Below are positions 1 to 7,302 of a stretch of 20,234 bases of DNA, piece by piece; position 1 is the stretch's first letter; each line of letters starts with the position of its first letter. Made by a program: the position numbers and the translations under genes. Source of the DNA: a virus. Under the pieces are notes generated by a model. It saw only the letters and a list, made by a program, of their open reading frames with translations. It had not been told where the DNA came from and did no database searches. The stretch is from positions 1 through 20,234 of the IMG/VR virus record IMGVR_UViG_3300006750_000114; one strand, written 5' to 3'.

Positions 1-3000
1 TTATCTACTGTAGCAAAACCAAAGTCCAAGGATGGCGTATAATGGTCGAATTTCTTTCTACCTGAACCTTCACCCAATTTATAGATGTAATCGCTGTCAG
101 ATAGCCATAATTCGCCTAAATTGCCCTGTACAGAAGCTTTTGGCTTAGGAATATCAATCAAATCCCATCTTTTACGTGGGATATTGTAATTCCAGGATCC
201 ATACTCTCCATCAGTATCTTCAAACTGAAACATAACATTTTGGTTAAATGCATCATATTGAACATAAGGATCGTATGCATGCTCTATATTGTGCCACGCT
301 TTTGTCTCAGTACCAAGGTCATCAAATTTAGAATTCTTTAATATGTCGTTACCTATTGGAGTTATCCTGGTTCCATCATGCATGTACATATTATTAGCAT
401 CACAAAAGAACATCCCATAATCAGTTATAACAAATGACTGTTCTCCAAAACAACCAACTCCTTCGTGTATATCCTCAATAGCAAGTGTATTTAAATCGAT
501 CTTATACATATTAGCTTTGTCAAACGCAAAGATTCTTCCTGCCCAATATGCTATCGCTGTTGGCTCATTCGGGAGTATACAAAAGTCTTTTGACCATTGG
601 AATACACTAAAGTTACCAGGCATAGACCTAAAGATAAAGTTTTGACCATTTACAATGTCCTTATGATAACAGTTAGCTACCACTAAATATCCACCAGCAG
701 AGCAACTCAATTTATAATTTACACTTGTATTTCTTAATGATTCTGGCATTCCTGTAATAGCTTCATAGGTGGCACCAAGATTCCCATCATCCACCATAAC
801 TGAAAAGTATTCATCGTCAACTTTACCAAATCCACCTTTGAAACTTTTCTCTCCAATCATCCTATAAAATTCTTCTACGCTGTTCTTTCTATATACAACT
901 ATAGCAGAACATCTTTCTGGAGGCTGACTTAATCGTATCTTAACAACTGTAGTATCATATCTACCGCCGCCTGTAGTATGTTTAAAATAGAAAGTATTTA
1001 ATGGACTTTCTTGGAATCCGTCATATACAAGCGATAGTTTATAGTAATAAATAACACCATTCTCAAAATTAGCAGAAGCATCAGGATCATCAACAACGTC
1101 TCCATTAGTAAAAGACAATCCATAAGGTAGCTCACTTTTCTCATAATAACTTAAATAGGGAGTAGCTGCGTTTAAATCTGCTGTTGCTGGAGGGATAAAA
1201 CCAGATGTACCTGTATAACCAGCGTTTTTCCATGTACCTCTTCCTATGAAATACTCTCCTTGAGTAGCACTAAGTTGCATTGCATAGTCAACACCAGTCA
1301 CTGTTGTAGCTTCTGTCTTGTAAGCTTCACTGTTATGCGGTGTAGCGACAGCCATAGCTGGAGTTCCAAGTGTTTTGAATATCATAGGAGTCCATCCCTC
1401 AGTTGTTACTGTCCAGTTCCCTCGACCTTCTCCAGCATTAACATTTGTACCAGTAGGAAAATTCATATTCCAACTACCAAGTACTGTTTCTGTCCCATCA
1501 TCCCCCTGGAGAACAGCCCAAAACTTATGTGCTCCCTGAGCGACTGAAGTCCCACTATTGACTACATCTAAAATCCTTCTGCTCATAGAAGCTATACCAG
1601 CTACTTCATCTGGCATTTGATTTATCTCATTTGAACCATCAAATCCAGTAGAGGCAGAAGCACTGTCAAACTTAATGATATAGTGATCATATTCGCTGTA
1701 TCCATTATTATATCCAAAACCAGCCATCCAAATGCCTCTATCACAAGCAGCGTTATAACTGTCACTATGATTCCCATTAGTGTTATCACTTTGATTTATA
1801 CTTGCTGTATGAGATTCCCCATCGTTATAAAAATTGATTCTTTTAAATCCTTCAGCAATTTGTCTATGTCTAACTCCTACATGATTAGGGTTAATATTGA
1901 ACATACATACATCGTCATATTGTTCAGTTGTATGACCATTCGCCCAAATATACTTATAACGAGGTGTCCAATTACTCCATTGGGTACTACCAAAATAACC
2001 ACCATTAGTAACAAACTTTCCTTTTACATGTGCTATAAGACCTATTGAATTATGCCCATCATTTAAATCTATAAGACCTCTTCTTCTTGGAGTAATGAGA
2101 TAGTCCTCAGCTCCATCCCAACCTAAATTCTTACCAATTTGTGCTGTATTAGCTGGTTGGGTATGCATTCGACTATGTTTCCACTCATTACCTTTTACGC
2201 CTTCATGTGCCGTATCACCACTGGCAGCACCACCAGGCTCCTCTGGAGCTCCAGTGGCTGGCTCATTTACCTTATCATTATATCTCCAATAAAAGTAGTT
2301 ACTTTTAACATTGTAAGTGCCAGCCCAATAGTCGTGAGTTCTCTTGCCAAAATTAGGATAAAAATGTTCATTAAAATATCCACCAGTCCCTGTTCTCCAC
2401 GTTCCATAGTGTGTTAATTTAGGAGTAGGGGGTGTACATTCGTGTAAGGTAACTGTTAAAGAATTCCAAGATATATCTGACTCAGGATTAAAATAGTATA
2501 AAAACTCCTCATCAAAGGTATACGCTGTATCACTTTTTTGCGTAAAGAGAACATAGACTATAGTATTACCAGTTGTAGCCTGGTCTCCATAAGTTTCTAT
2601 AATATCAGTTGGTCTCGATCCCTCAACTGGAGATTGAGAACTATTTGCAAAATCTGCTGTAAGCGATATTGGAACAGTATGGTCGTAAACATATTGATTA
2701 GGATCATGAGGATGAAAACCAGAGGCATCACTGCTTAGTACGTGAATTTTATTAGCGTTTTTATCTGTTGCCCAAAAGTAAGTATGCCCAGCTCCATTAT
2801 GTGTCCATGCAGCTAATGCCGTATCACCTGATCCAGAAGGAGTCCAGGCATCTCCAGCTCCTGGGTCTCCTGCTCCAGTAAATACGCTTAACTCATCCCA
2901 AAGCCAACGTGATCCATAAATCATATTCGGAGAAAAAGTAAGCATAGAAGTAGGTTGCTTCTGCATACCTAAGTTTGTATTGGAGGCACTATCTTCTGTA

Positions 3001-4250
3001 CCGTCACTTAAAAAAAGTACTAACTTTAACATCCCAGGGGATATTCCGTAGGTTATCCTTGGATCCCAGTTTCTTTCGTAATTAGTCGTATTATATTCTC
3101 CATCATATGCATAGTCAATATGATCAAGGTTAAATACTGATCTTCCCTTATCAATAGGAAGTGTCTCTGAATCAGTAAGTCTATACCCATCAATAGCATT
3201 ACCAAATTGCTTATGCTTTATCTTTCCAAACCACTTACTTTTCGCTTGAAGAGTATTCCCTGTCCCAATATATATCTGTGCATTGTTCTTTTCTAAGCTT
3301 ACATCTGCTGGAGTTCCTGGTATGTCGTAATAGACATCTGTGCCCCCATCGTCTGCAGTATATTTGTCTTCTATGGTTTTAACGCCATAAACATCATTAA
3401 ATACTTTCATTCTATACGTAGTAGCACTTCCAGTACTGCTGGTAGAATCATTAGGAGTTATGCTATAGAAAGCAATATGATTCTTTGCTTCATCATTAAA
3501 CGACTCCATTTCTGTAGCATTCATCTCAAGATATGAAGTATCATCTAATACAACATTCCAGGTAACTGATGAGTTAATAAGTTCTCCACTGGAGGTGTAT
3601 GGATCTGAAACATAATATGTATACGTACTTGACACTCCATTCGCATCATATTTATTCCAGGTAACATACATATCAACAGTAGCAACTGTTGACTCGAACT
3701 CAAGACCAATCTGTCTATATGGTTGTAGATCAGTGCCCGTTATTGCAACTGAGTCATCTGAAGATGAATATGCAGTACCATCTGAACTATAATGGTCAAC
3801 ATCAGTATATGTATTGTTTAGATCATTAGCAGCTCTACCTAAAGTAGCACCAATTAAATCGTCAAAGGCAGTCTCAAGCTTAGTTTCAAGGCTGGTCCAA
3901 AAGTTTGTATTAGTTAATCTAGCAGATGTATCAAACAGTGCCTTTTCAGTGACAGTAACATTATTTATAGATATAATGAGTTCTTCCTCAGCGTTTGTGG
4001 TACCATTTGGAAATGAGTTACCAGCTCCATCATTAGCAGAGCCATCCCAAGGCGGTATAATAATAAAGTTTAAATTACCATCCAGAGGAAGAACTTTCAA
4101 GTGTTCCTTAATACCTTTTAACTTTCCAGCCTCAGATATAGGATCTATATTCTTACTGTAAATAGCAGATTCTGGATGAATATCCGTATCGGACGGAGAA
4201 CTCTTTATCCCAGTACCAAACTGTTTTAATTCAGCTAATTGACGTGGCAT
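1..4250 (-). CDS. Giant tail/stabilization-type structural protein, partial (C-terminus beyond left edge)
   Basis: The frame is open from ATG at 4250 to the window edge, at least 1,416 codons with no stop. AGGGG seven bases before the ATG supports the start, and the gap to the gene before it is 3 bp. The N-terminus reads like phage tail-tube or stabilization proteins, with the stretch SAIYSKNIDPISEAGKLKGI near residues 30-50. The middle is rich in W, Y, G, N and T, as in beta-rich virion proteins. Near residue 1,070 there is YYYKLSLVYDGFQESPLN, and around 1,235-1,300 there are propeller-like strands with the motifs FAFDKANMYKID, MFFCDANNMYMHDG and ITPIGNDI. That C-terminal pattern recalls podoviral proteins that close the head-tail channel (P22 gp10-like, T7 gp12-like), but it is far longer than those, so extra domains are present. 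The exact role (nozzle, stabilization protein or adhesin) is inferred. The 3' end is missing. Confidence 0.8.
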   Translation of the reverse strand, partial: MPRQLAELKQFGTGIKSSPSDTDIHPESAIYSKNIDPISEAGKLKGIKEHLKVLPLDGNLNFIIIPPWDGSANDGAGNSFPNGTTNAEEELIISINNVTVTEKALFDTSARLTNTNFWTSLETKLETAFDDLIGATLGRAANDLNNTYTDVDHYSSDGTAYSSSDDSVAITGTDLQPYRQIGLEFESTVATVDMYVTWNKYDANGVSSTYTYYVSDPYTSSGELINSSVTWNVVLDDTSYLEMNATEMESFNDEAKNHIAFYSITPNDSTSSTGSATTYRMKVFNDVYGVKTIEDKYTADDGGTDVYYDIPGTPADVSLEKNNAQIYIGTGNTLQAKSKWFGKIKHKQFGNAIDGYRLTDSETLPIDKGRSVFNLDHIDYAYDGEYNTTNYERNWDPRITYGISPGMLKLVLFLSDGTEDSASNTNLGMQKQPTSMLTFSPNMIYGSRWLWDELSVFTGAGDPGAGDAWTPSGSGDTALAAWTHNGAGHTYFWATDKNANKIHVLSSDASGFHPHDPNQYVYDHTVPISLTADFANSSQSPVEGSRPTDIIETYGDQATTGNTIVYVLFTQKSDTAYTFDEEFLYYFNPESDISWNSLTVTLHECTPPTPKLTHYGTWRTGTGGYFNEHFYPNFGKRTHDYWAGTYNVKSNYFYWRYNDKVNEPATGAPEEPGGAASGDTAHEGVKGNEWKHSRMHTQPANTAQIGKNLGWDGAEDYLITPRRRGLIDLNDGHNSIGLIAHVKGKFVTNGGYFGSTQWSNWTPRYKYIWANGHTTEQYDDVCMFNINPNHVGVRHRQIAEGFKRINFYNDGESHTASINQSDNTNGNHSDSYNAACDRGIWMAGFGYNNGYSEYDHYIIKFDSASASTGFDGSNEINQMPDEVAGIASMSRRILDVVNSGTSVAQGAHKFWAVLQGDDGTETVLGSWNMNFPTGTNVNAGEGRGNWTVTTEGWTPMIFKTLGTPAMAVATPHNSEAYKTEATTVTGVDYAMQLSATQGEYFIGRGTWKNAGYTGTSGFIPPATADLNAATPYLSYYEKSELPYGLSFTNGDVVDDPDASANFENGVIYYYKLSLVYDGFQESPLNTFYFKHTTGGGRYDTTVVKIRLSQPPERCSAIVVYRKNSVEEFYRMIGEKSFKGGFGKVDDEYFSVMVDDGNLGATYEAITGMPESLRNTSVNYKLSCSAGGYLVVANCYHKDIVNGQNFIFRSMPGNFSVFQWSKDFCILPNEPTAIAYWAGRIFAFDKANMYKIDLNTLAIEDIHEGVGCFGEQSFVITDYGMFFCDANNMYMHDGTRITPIGNDILKNSKFDDLGTETKAWHNIEHAYDPYVQYDAFNQNVMFQFEDTDGEYGSWNYNIPRKRWDLIDIPKPKASVQGNLGELWLSDSDYIYKLGEGSGRKKFDHYTPSLDFGFATVD

Positions 4251-4253
4251 TGT

Positions 4254-4511
4254 CTAACCCCTGGTTCCACCATTAATTCTGCCCTTCAAAAATGCCAGGT
4301 CATCCGTCAATCTATTCATTTCCCCAACTGCCTTTTCGTGGCGTCTCTCATATCTATCGTCTGACTTATTCCATCTATCTATAAGTTTGATAACCATTGA
4401 CTCTATCTCATTCAATTTAGAGGTCAATGTTTTCTGTAAAAACACTATTTGTCCTGCAAAAAGCATAATCATTACACCTATTGCCCCGTACTCCGCAAAT
4501 ACTTCAAGCAT
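4254..4511 (-). CDS. Small membrane protein with N-terminal TM segment and coiled coil
   Basis: An 85-residue protein. Residues about 8-26 (YGAIGVMIMLFAGQIVFLQK) form one hydrophobic segment; the rest is charged and helical (residues 30-75) with a coiled-coil look. It overlaps the end of the phosphoesterase gene by 8 bp (ATGCTTGA) and ends 3 bp before the giant tail gene. I see no clear ribosome binding site, so it may be translated by coupling. One TM segment plus a coiled coil in a late operon fits a holin, spanin-like or virion membrane-contact protein. No sequence signature decides between them. Confidence 0.65.
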   Translation of the reverse strand: MLEVFAEYGAIGVMIMLFAGQIVFLQKTLTSKLNEIESMVIKLIDRWNKSDDRYERRHEKAVGEMNRLTDDLAFLKGRINGGTRG

Positions 4512-5484
4512 AAAATGGGTACCATGTTCCTGTTGTTTTACTAACGCCTGTTTCGTTTACATAAATGTCTACTATCCAAAAGCCAGTATGTGATGAGAGT
4601 CTTTTACCTCGCATCCAAGCTGTCTGCCTTTGAAAGGCACCTGCACTATAACAGTGTATATGCCTATCATAAAGGTACGTACTTTTATGCACATGCCCCA
4701 AAAACATCACGTTAGGCTTTTGACCTCCTGTTAATGATTCTACTATTTTTTGGATCCTATAAGATACTGCATAACTGGACCCGTCTTCACCGTGCCACAA
4801 TCTAACAGTAGCATTGTCACCTAAAGCAAGATTACCTTCATCATGCCCTAAAAAGGTAGCATGGTCAATAGCATCACAGACATCAGGCACTATTAAAGCT
4901 CCGTTAGACTTTATGAACCACCTATCATGATTTCCGTCTATCATATAAAGAGGCCTTGGACATCTCTTCATATATTTAATAGCTACCTTCTTTTGCTCAT
5001 GAAAGCCTAAATGGGAAAGTTCATAGATCTGTCCTGGCCTATTTGACATTCCCTCTGTTAAGTCTCCAACTTGGCACACTATATCAACATTTTCCTTCTC
5101 AAACTCTTTGAATGCTTTATTGACCAATGGGTAGAGACAGTACTTACTGCCAAAGTGTATATCACCCATTACTCCTATACGAGTTCTTTCTCCATTAAAT
5201 TCTACTACTGGTGTAGGAGGTTGTCCAGGTAATATTCTAGCACCTTTTGATATTGCTAAAAGTTCTGTTTTTGAATAGTTAGCTTCTATATCACTTAGTA
5301 CCTTACCTCTCTCTACATCTAATCCGAGAGCTTTAGCTCTCCGTAGATACCTTCTAAGAGTCTGTGTTTTTATACCAAGTATATCAGCTGCTTTATCACC
5401 ATGTACAAGGTAATGTGCAACTATTTCATAGATCCTATTTTTTTTACCGTGACTGGTATCGCCTTCTAAATCAGCTTTATCCAT
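4504..5484 (-). CDS. Calcineurin-like metallophosphoesterase with N-terminal HTH domain
   Basis: A 326-residue protein from ATG at 5484. I prefer this start over the in-frame ATG at 5517 because GAAAGGA lies about nine bases upstream and the start overlaps the previous stop as TGATG; 5517 has no ribosome binding site. Residues about 15-51 form a helix-turn-helix ending in LGIKTQTLRRYLRRAKALGL. The metallophosphoesterase core follows with its usual metal ligands: GDIH (D108, H110), GD at 140-141, GNHD at 184-187, H231 in LWHG, and GHVH at 263-266. Such enzymes hydrolyse phosphodiesters or phosphomonoesters at a two-metal centre. The substrate is unknown; the HTH suggests nucleic acid. Its place among tail and lysis genes is odd for a DNA-metabolism enzyme. 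Confidence 0.88.
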   Translation of the reverse strand: MDKADLEGDTSHGKKNRIYEIVAHYLVHGDKAADILGIKTQTLRRYLRRAKALGLDVERGKVLSDIEANYSKTELLAISKGARILPGQPPTPVVEFNGERTRIGVMGDIHFGSKYCLYPLVNKAFKEFEKENVDIVCQVGDLTEGMSNRPGQIYELSHLGFHEQKKVAIKYMKRCPRPLYMIDGNHDRWFIKSNGALIVPDVCDAIDHATFLGHDEGNLALGDNATVRLWHGEDGSSYAVSYRIQKIVESLTGGQKPNVMFLGHVHKSTYLYDRHIHCYSAGAFQRQTAWMRGKRLSSHTGFWIVDIYVNETGVSKTTGTWYPFYA

Positions 5485-5813
5485 CAGTCGTAATCCTTTC
5501 TTTTTGGCATATCCCAAGACTCTGGATCTGAATAGAGTGACTCAGCTTTTAATATACACTTCATAGTATACGGTCTTGTGTACCGTAAATGCAAATGACT
5601 GCACTTCCTACATATATAAAAAAGAGGTTTACTGTGTGCCCCAAGAACCTCAAGATTCGCTAACTTTTCGTAACCGCAATTAACGCAGTTATCGACCCCA
5701 TCGGGATAAGTTTTATTTCCTATTATGCCAAGGTTATCAAGCAAATCTCCAGCATTAGGGTCACAGACAAGATCAGCATAAACTGACATTCCGTCTGAGT
5801 CTGGAGTATCCAC
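5484..5813 (-). CDS. Zinc-ribbon protein, unknown function
   Basis: A 109-residue protein with a GTG start two bases after the preceding stop (TAACAGTG) and a weak GGAAAA ribosome binding site. An internal ATG at 5789 has poorer spacing. Residues about 43-46 (CVNC) and 68-71 (CRKC) form two CxxC knuckles 21 residues apart, a zinc-ribbon layout. The rest has no recognised domain. Its TGA overlaps the ATG of the phosphoesterase gene by one base, so the two are probably co-translated and may act together. Zinc ribbons in phages bind DNA, RNA or protein; which applies here cannot be said. Confidence 0.72.
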   Translation of the reverse strand: MDTPDSDGMSVYADLVCDPNAGDLLDNLGIIGNKTYPDGVDNCVNCGYEKLANLEVLGAHSKPLFYICRKCSHLHLRYTRPYTMKCILKAESLYSDPESWDMPKRKDYD

Positions 5814-5815
5814 TG

Positions 5816-6010
5816 TTATTTTCCGAGTAGGACCTTTTTAAATACCTCAAATACAATCGATATCATCGAGTCGATAATCTTTCCTTCGGTCTTCTCTGAA
5901 ATGATTGGTATATCAACAGCATCATTTAAAGATTTAACAAGCTTAGCTTTAGTCTCATCGTTGAATACTTTCTCTTCCAGGAATTCCTGTAGTACGCCTA
6001 AACCTTCCAT
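5816..6010 (-). CDS. Small helical protein, unknown
   Basis: A 64-residue protein starting at ATG 6010. This start is preferred over the upstream in-frame start at 6070 because AGGAG sits seven bases before it and the ATG overlaps the previous stop as TAATG. The longer version would add an asparagine-rich stretch that is simply the neighbouring gene read in another frame. The protein alternates amphipathic helices (EGLGVLQEFLEEKVF, KIIDSMISIVFEVFKKVLLGK) with no cysteines. The C-terminal helix is hydrophobic on one face. It follows the XhlA-like membrane protein directly, so a lysis or membrane-associated partner role is possible but unproven. Confidence 0.65.
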   Translation of the reverse strand: MEGLGVLQEFLEEKVFNDETKAKLVKSLNDAVDIPIISEKTEGKIIDSMISIVFEVFKKVLLGK

Positions 6011-6210
6011 TATATTACTCCTATTATTGTTCCTATTATTGTCATTGTTGCTATGGCTCCTGCCAACCATCCCCTCCAGATTTCCAATTTTCTTGTCCTA
6101 TCATTAAGCCTTGTAAGATGACCTTCCATACGATCTACTATTGTTTCAATACGAACAAGACGCTCTTTGGTTTCGCGTCTATGAGTTTCTGCTGTTATGT
6201 GATCTGGCAT
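6010..6210 (-). CDS. XhlA-like small membrane protein, holin candidate
   Basis: A 66-residue protein: residues 1-42 are charged and helical with heptad-like spacing (ERLVRIETIVDRMEGHLTRLND), and residues about 46-66 (GWLAGAIATMTIIGTIIGVI) form one C-terminal TM segment. This coiled coil plus C-terminal TM layout, with a tryptophan at the membrane edge, matches the small hemolysin/XhlA group that works with phage holins. The start overlaps the HeH-domain gene by 16 bp and has no good ribosome binding site. Its own SD-like sequence near the end (AGGAG) serves the next gene. A holin or holin partner is the best guess; the endolysin lies far away at 17.8-18.2 kb. Confidence 0.6.
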   Translation of the reverse strand: MPDHITAETHRRETKERLVRIETIVDRMEGHLTRLNDRTRKLEIWRGWLAGAIATMTIIGTIIGVI

Positions 6211-6413
6211 AATTCTAATAAGTCCGCCTTTAAAGTTGTCCCATTATAGTCAATATCTTCTTGGTCAAGCCAAGCCTTAATTTGAACAATGGTCCAACTG
6301 TCACCTGGTGTTCCACTTCTTACATCTCCCGTAAGAATATTAACTGCTTCAACAAGTTCACTAAAGTAATCATCAAGTTTTTCACTTCCAGTAACGTATA
6401 CTTTTCGTATCAT
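6195..6413 (-). CDS. Small protein with C-terminal HeH/LEM-like domain
   Basis: A 72-residue protein. The C-terminal half reads SWTIVQIKAWLDQEDIDY then NGTTLKADLLELC, which matches the HeH/LEM-like fold found at the ends of many phage structural proteins (pattern W-x3-I-x2-WLD-x-x-x-I-x-Y ... KADLL). That fold is a two-helix SAP/LEM relative. The N-terminal half (LDDYFSELVEAVNILTGDVR) is helical and unrecognised. The start overlaps the previous stop as TAATG. In phages this domain is usually appended to virion proteins, so a small virion or assembly role is plausible; here it is almost free-standing. Confidence 0.7.
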   Translation of the reverse strand: MIRKVYVTGSEKLDDYFSELVEAVNILTGDVRSGTPGDSWTIVQIKAWLDQEDIDYNGTTLKADLLELCQIT

Positions 6414-6931
6414 TATCGTTCCATAAAATACGTTATAGAAGGATTGAAGTAGAAGTATTTATTAGTTGAACCAGATGTTGCTCTTACAGAATGGATTATA
6501 ATATTCCCATCAGCTGCAGAAACTGGGGTTCCAAGATCTTCTTCAAAGTTTCCCATTTCCTGTATACCAGCAGCCCAAGTAAAATCATGACCAATTTGAG
6601 TTACAGTATCTGCATCACTATCATTATGATCAAAGTCTACAAGCCAGAATGACGCTGCCCAGCCATTTGTAGAATAATTAGTATTACCACATCCACCAAT
6701 GGTTACTATTTTACATCCCTTTTGGACTCTAAAGTATGGATAATAGGATATGTCAAGGACATCTGCTGTAAAGTCCGTTTCATCTGGACTTGATCCTAAA
6801 CTATGATTACCAACATAATAGTTACCTATAACTCCACATCTGGTACCATACGTATTACCCGACCACATCATATTAACATCTGATGTAGTATTATTCATAG
6901 AGGCAGTTAAAATCTTTTTCCAGCCTGCCAT
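6413..6931 (-). CDS. Appendage/fiber-type virion protein with GWKKILT start
   Basis: A 172-residue protein, ATG preceded by AGGAAAG and one base after the stop of the 57-aa gene. The opening MAGWKKILTAS matches the opening of the large fiber (MGWKRILTTS). The rest is rich in G, S, T, N and aromatic residues (YYPYFRVQKGCKIVTIGGCG, GWAASFWLVDFDH), a beta-sandwich-like composition seen in phage appendage or receptor-binding proteins. It has two cysteines close together (about residues 73 and 81). Location after the fiber genes supports a virion role. The specific function is not recognised. Confidence 0.7.
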   Translation of the reverse strand: MAGWKKILTASMNNTTSDVNMMWSGNTYGTRCGVIGNYYVGNHSLGSSPDETDFTADVLDISYYPYFRVQKGCKIVTIGGCGNTNYSTNGWAASFWLVDFDHNDSDADTVTQIGHDFTWAAGIQEMGNFEEDLGTPVSAADGNIIIHSVRATSGSTNKYFYFNPSITYFMER

Positions 6932-6932
6932 T

Positions 6933-7106
6933 TTACTTTCCTACAACTTGATCAGGTCCGCCATTTTTCTCTATCTCTTTATTTAGTGCTTTCTCTATCT
7001 TGGTAAATAAAACAGAAAAAGGCAAAGTATCCTTTCCCTTAACTGATGTATTCTCCAGTGTTTGATTAAGCATTGATAACTCTGTTATTGTTAATTCAAC
7101 TTTCAA
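6933..7106 (-). CDS. 57-aa protein with TTG start, unknown
   Basis: A short frame starting at TTG 7106 with GGAGGA just upstream; an internal ATG at 7073 lacks a ribosome binding site. The start lies inside the last 11 bases of the preceding gene, and the stop is one base before the next ATG. The product (LTITELSMLNQTL at residues 5-17, KIEKAL at about 36-41) is helical and charged. It aligns without gaps to the preceding 68-aa protein over 37 residues: LT, L, G and K are shared and most other matches are conservative. It may be a diverged duplicate. Function unknown. Confidence 0.6.
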   Translation of the reverse strand: MKVELTITELSMLNQTLENTSVKGKDTLPFSVLFTKIEKALNKEIEKNGGPDQVVGK

Positions 7107-7302
7107 GGCTCCTCCTATGTTTTTCGGCCAATTTACTAATTACCATATACGCTTGCTCAACTTCTGAACCTTCAAATTGAGAACGCATAATCAACTTTAG
7201 CAAAAAATCAGTATCCTTTACTGTTAGCTTAAGACCTGATACTGATTCTTTGACTACAGCTTCTTTTACTATTTGTTTTACATCCCGTGCATATTTAGAC
7301 AT
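7096..7302 (-). CDS. 68-aa helical protein, unknown
   Basis: The ATG overlaps the fiber gene stop as TAATG with no obvious ribosome binding site, so translation probably depends on coupling to the fiber gene. The product is helical, with LTVKDTDFLLKLIMRSQFEG in the middle and VISKLAEKH near the end, and has no TM segment or cysteine. It resembles the next, 57-aa, protein. Small proteins placed directly after a fiber gene sometimes act as fiber chaperones or assembly factors; that role is a guess from position only. Confidence 0.65.
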   Translation of the reverse strand: MSKYARDVKQIVKEAVVKESVSGLKLTVKDTDFLLKLIMRSQFEGSEVEQAYMVISKLAEKHRRSLES

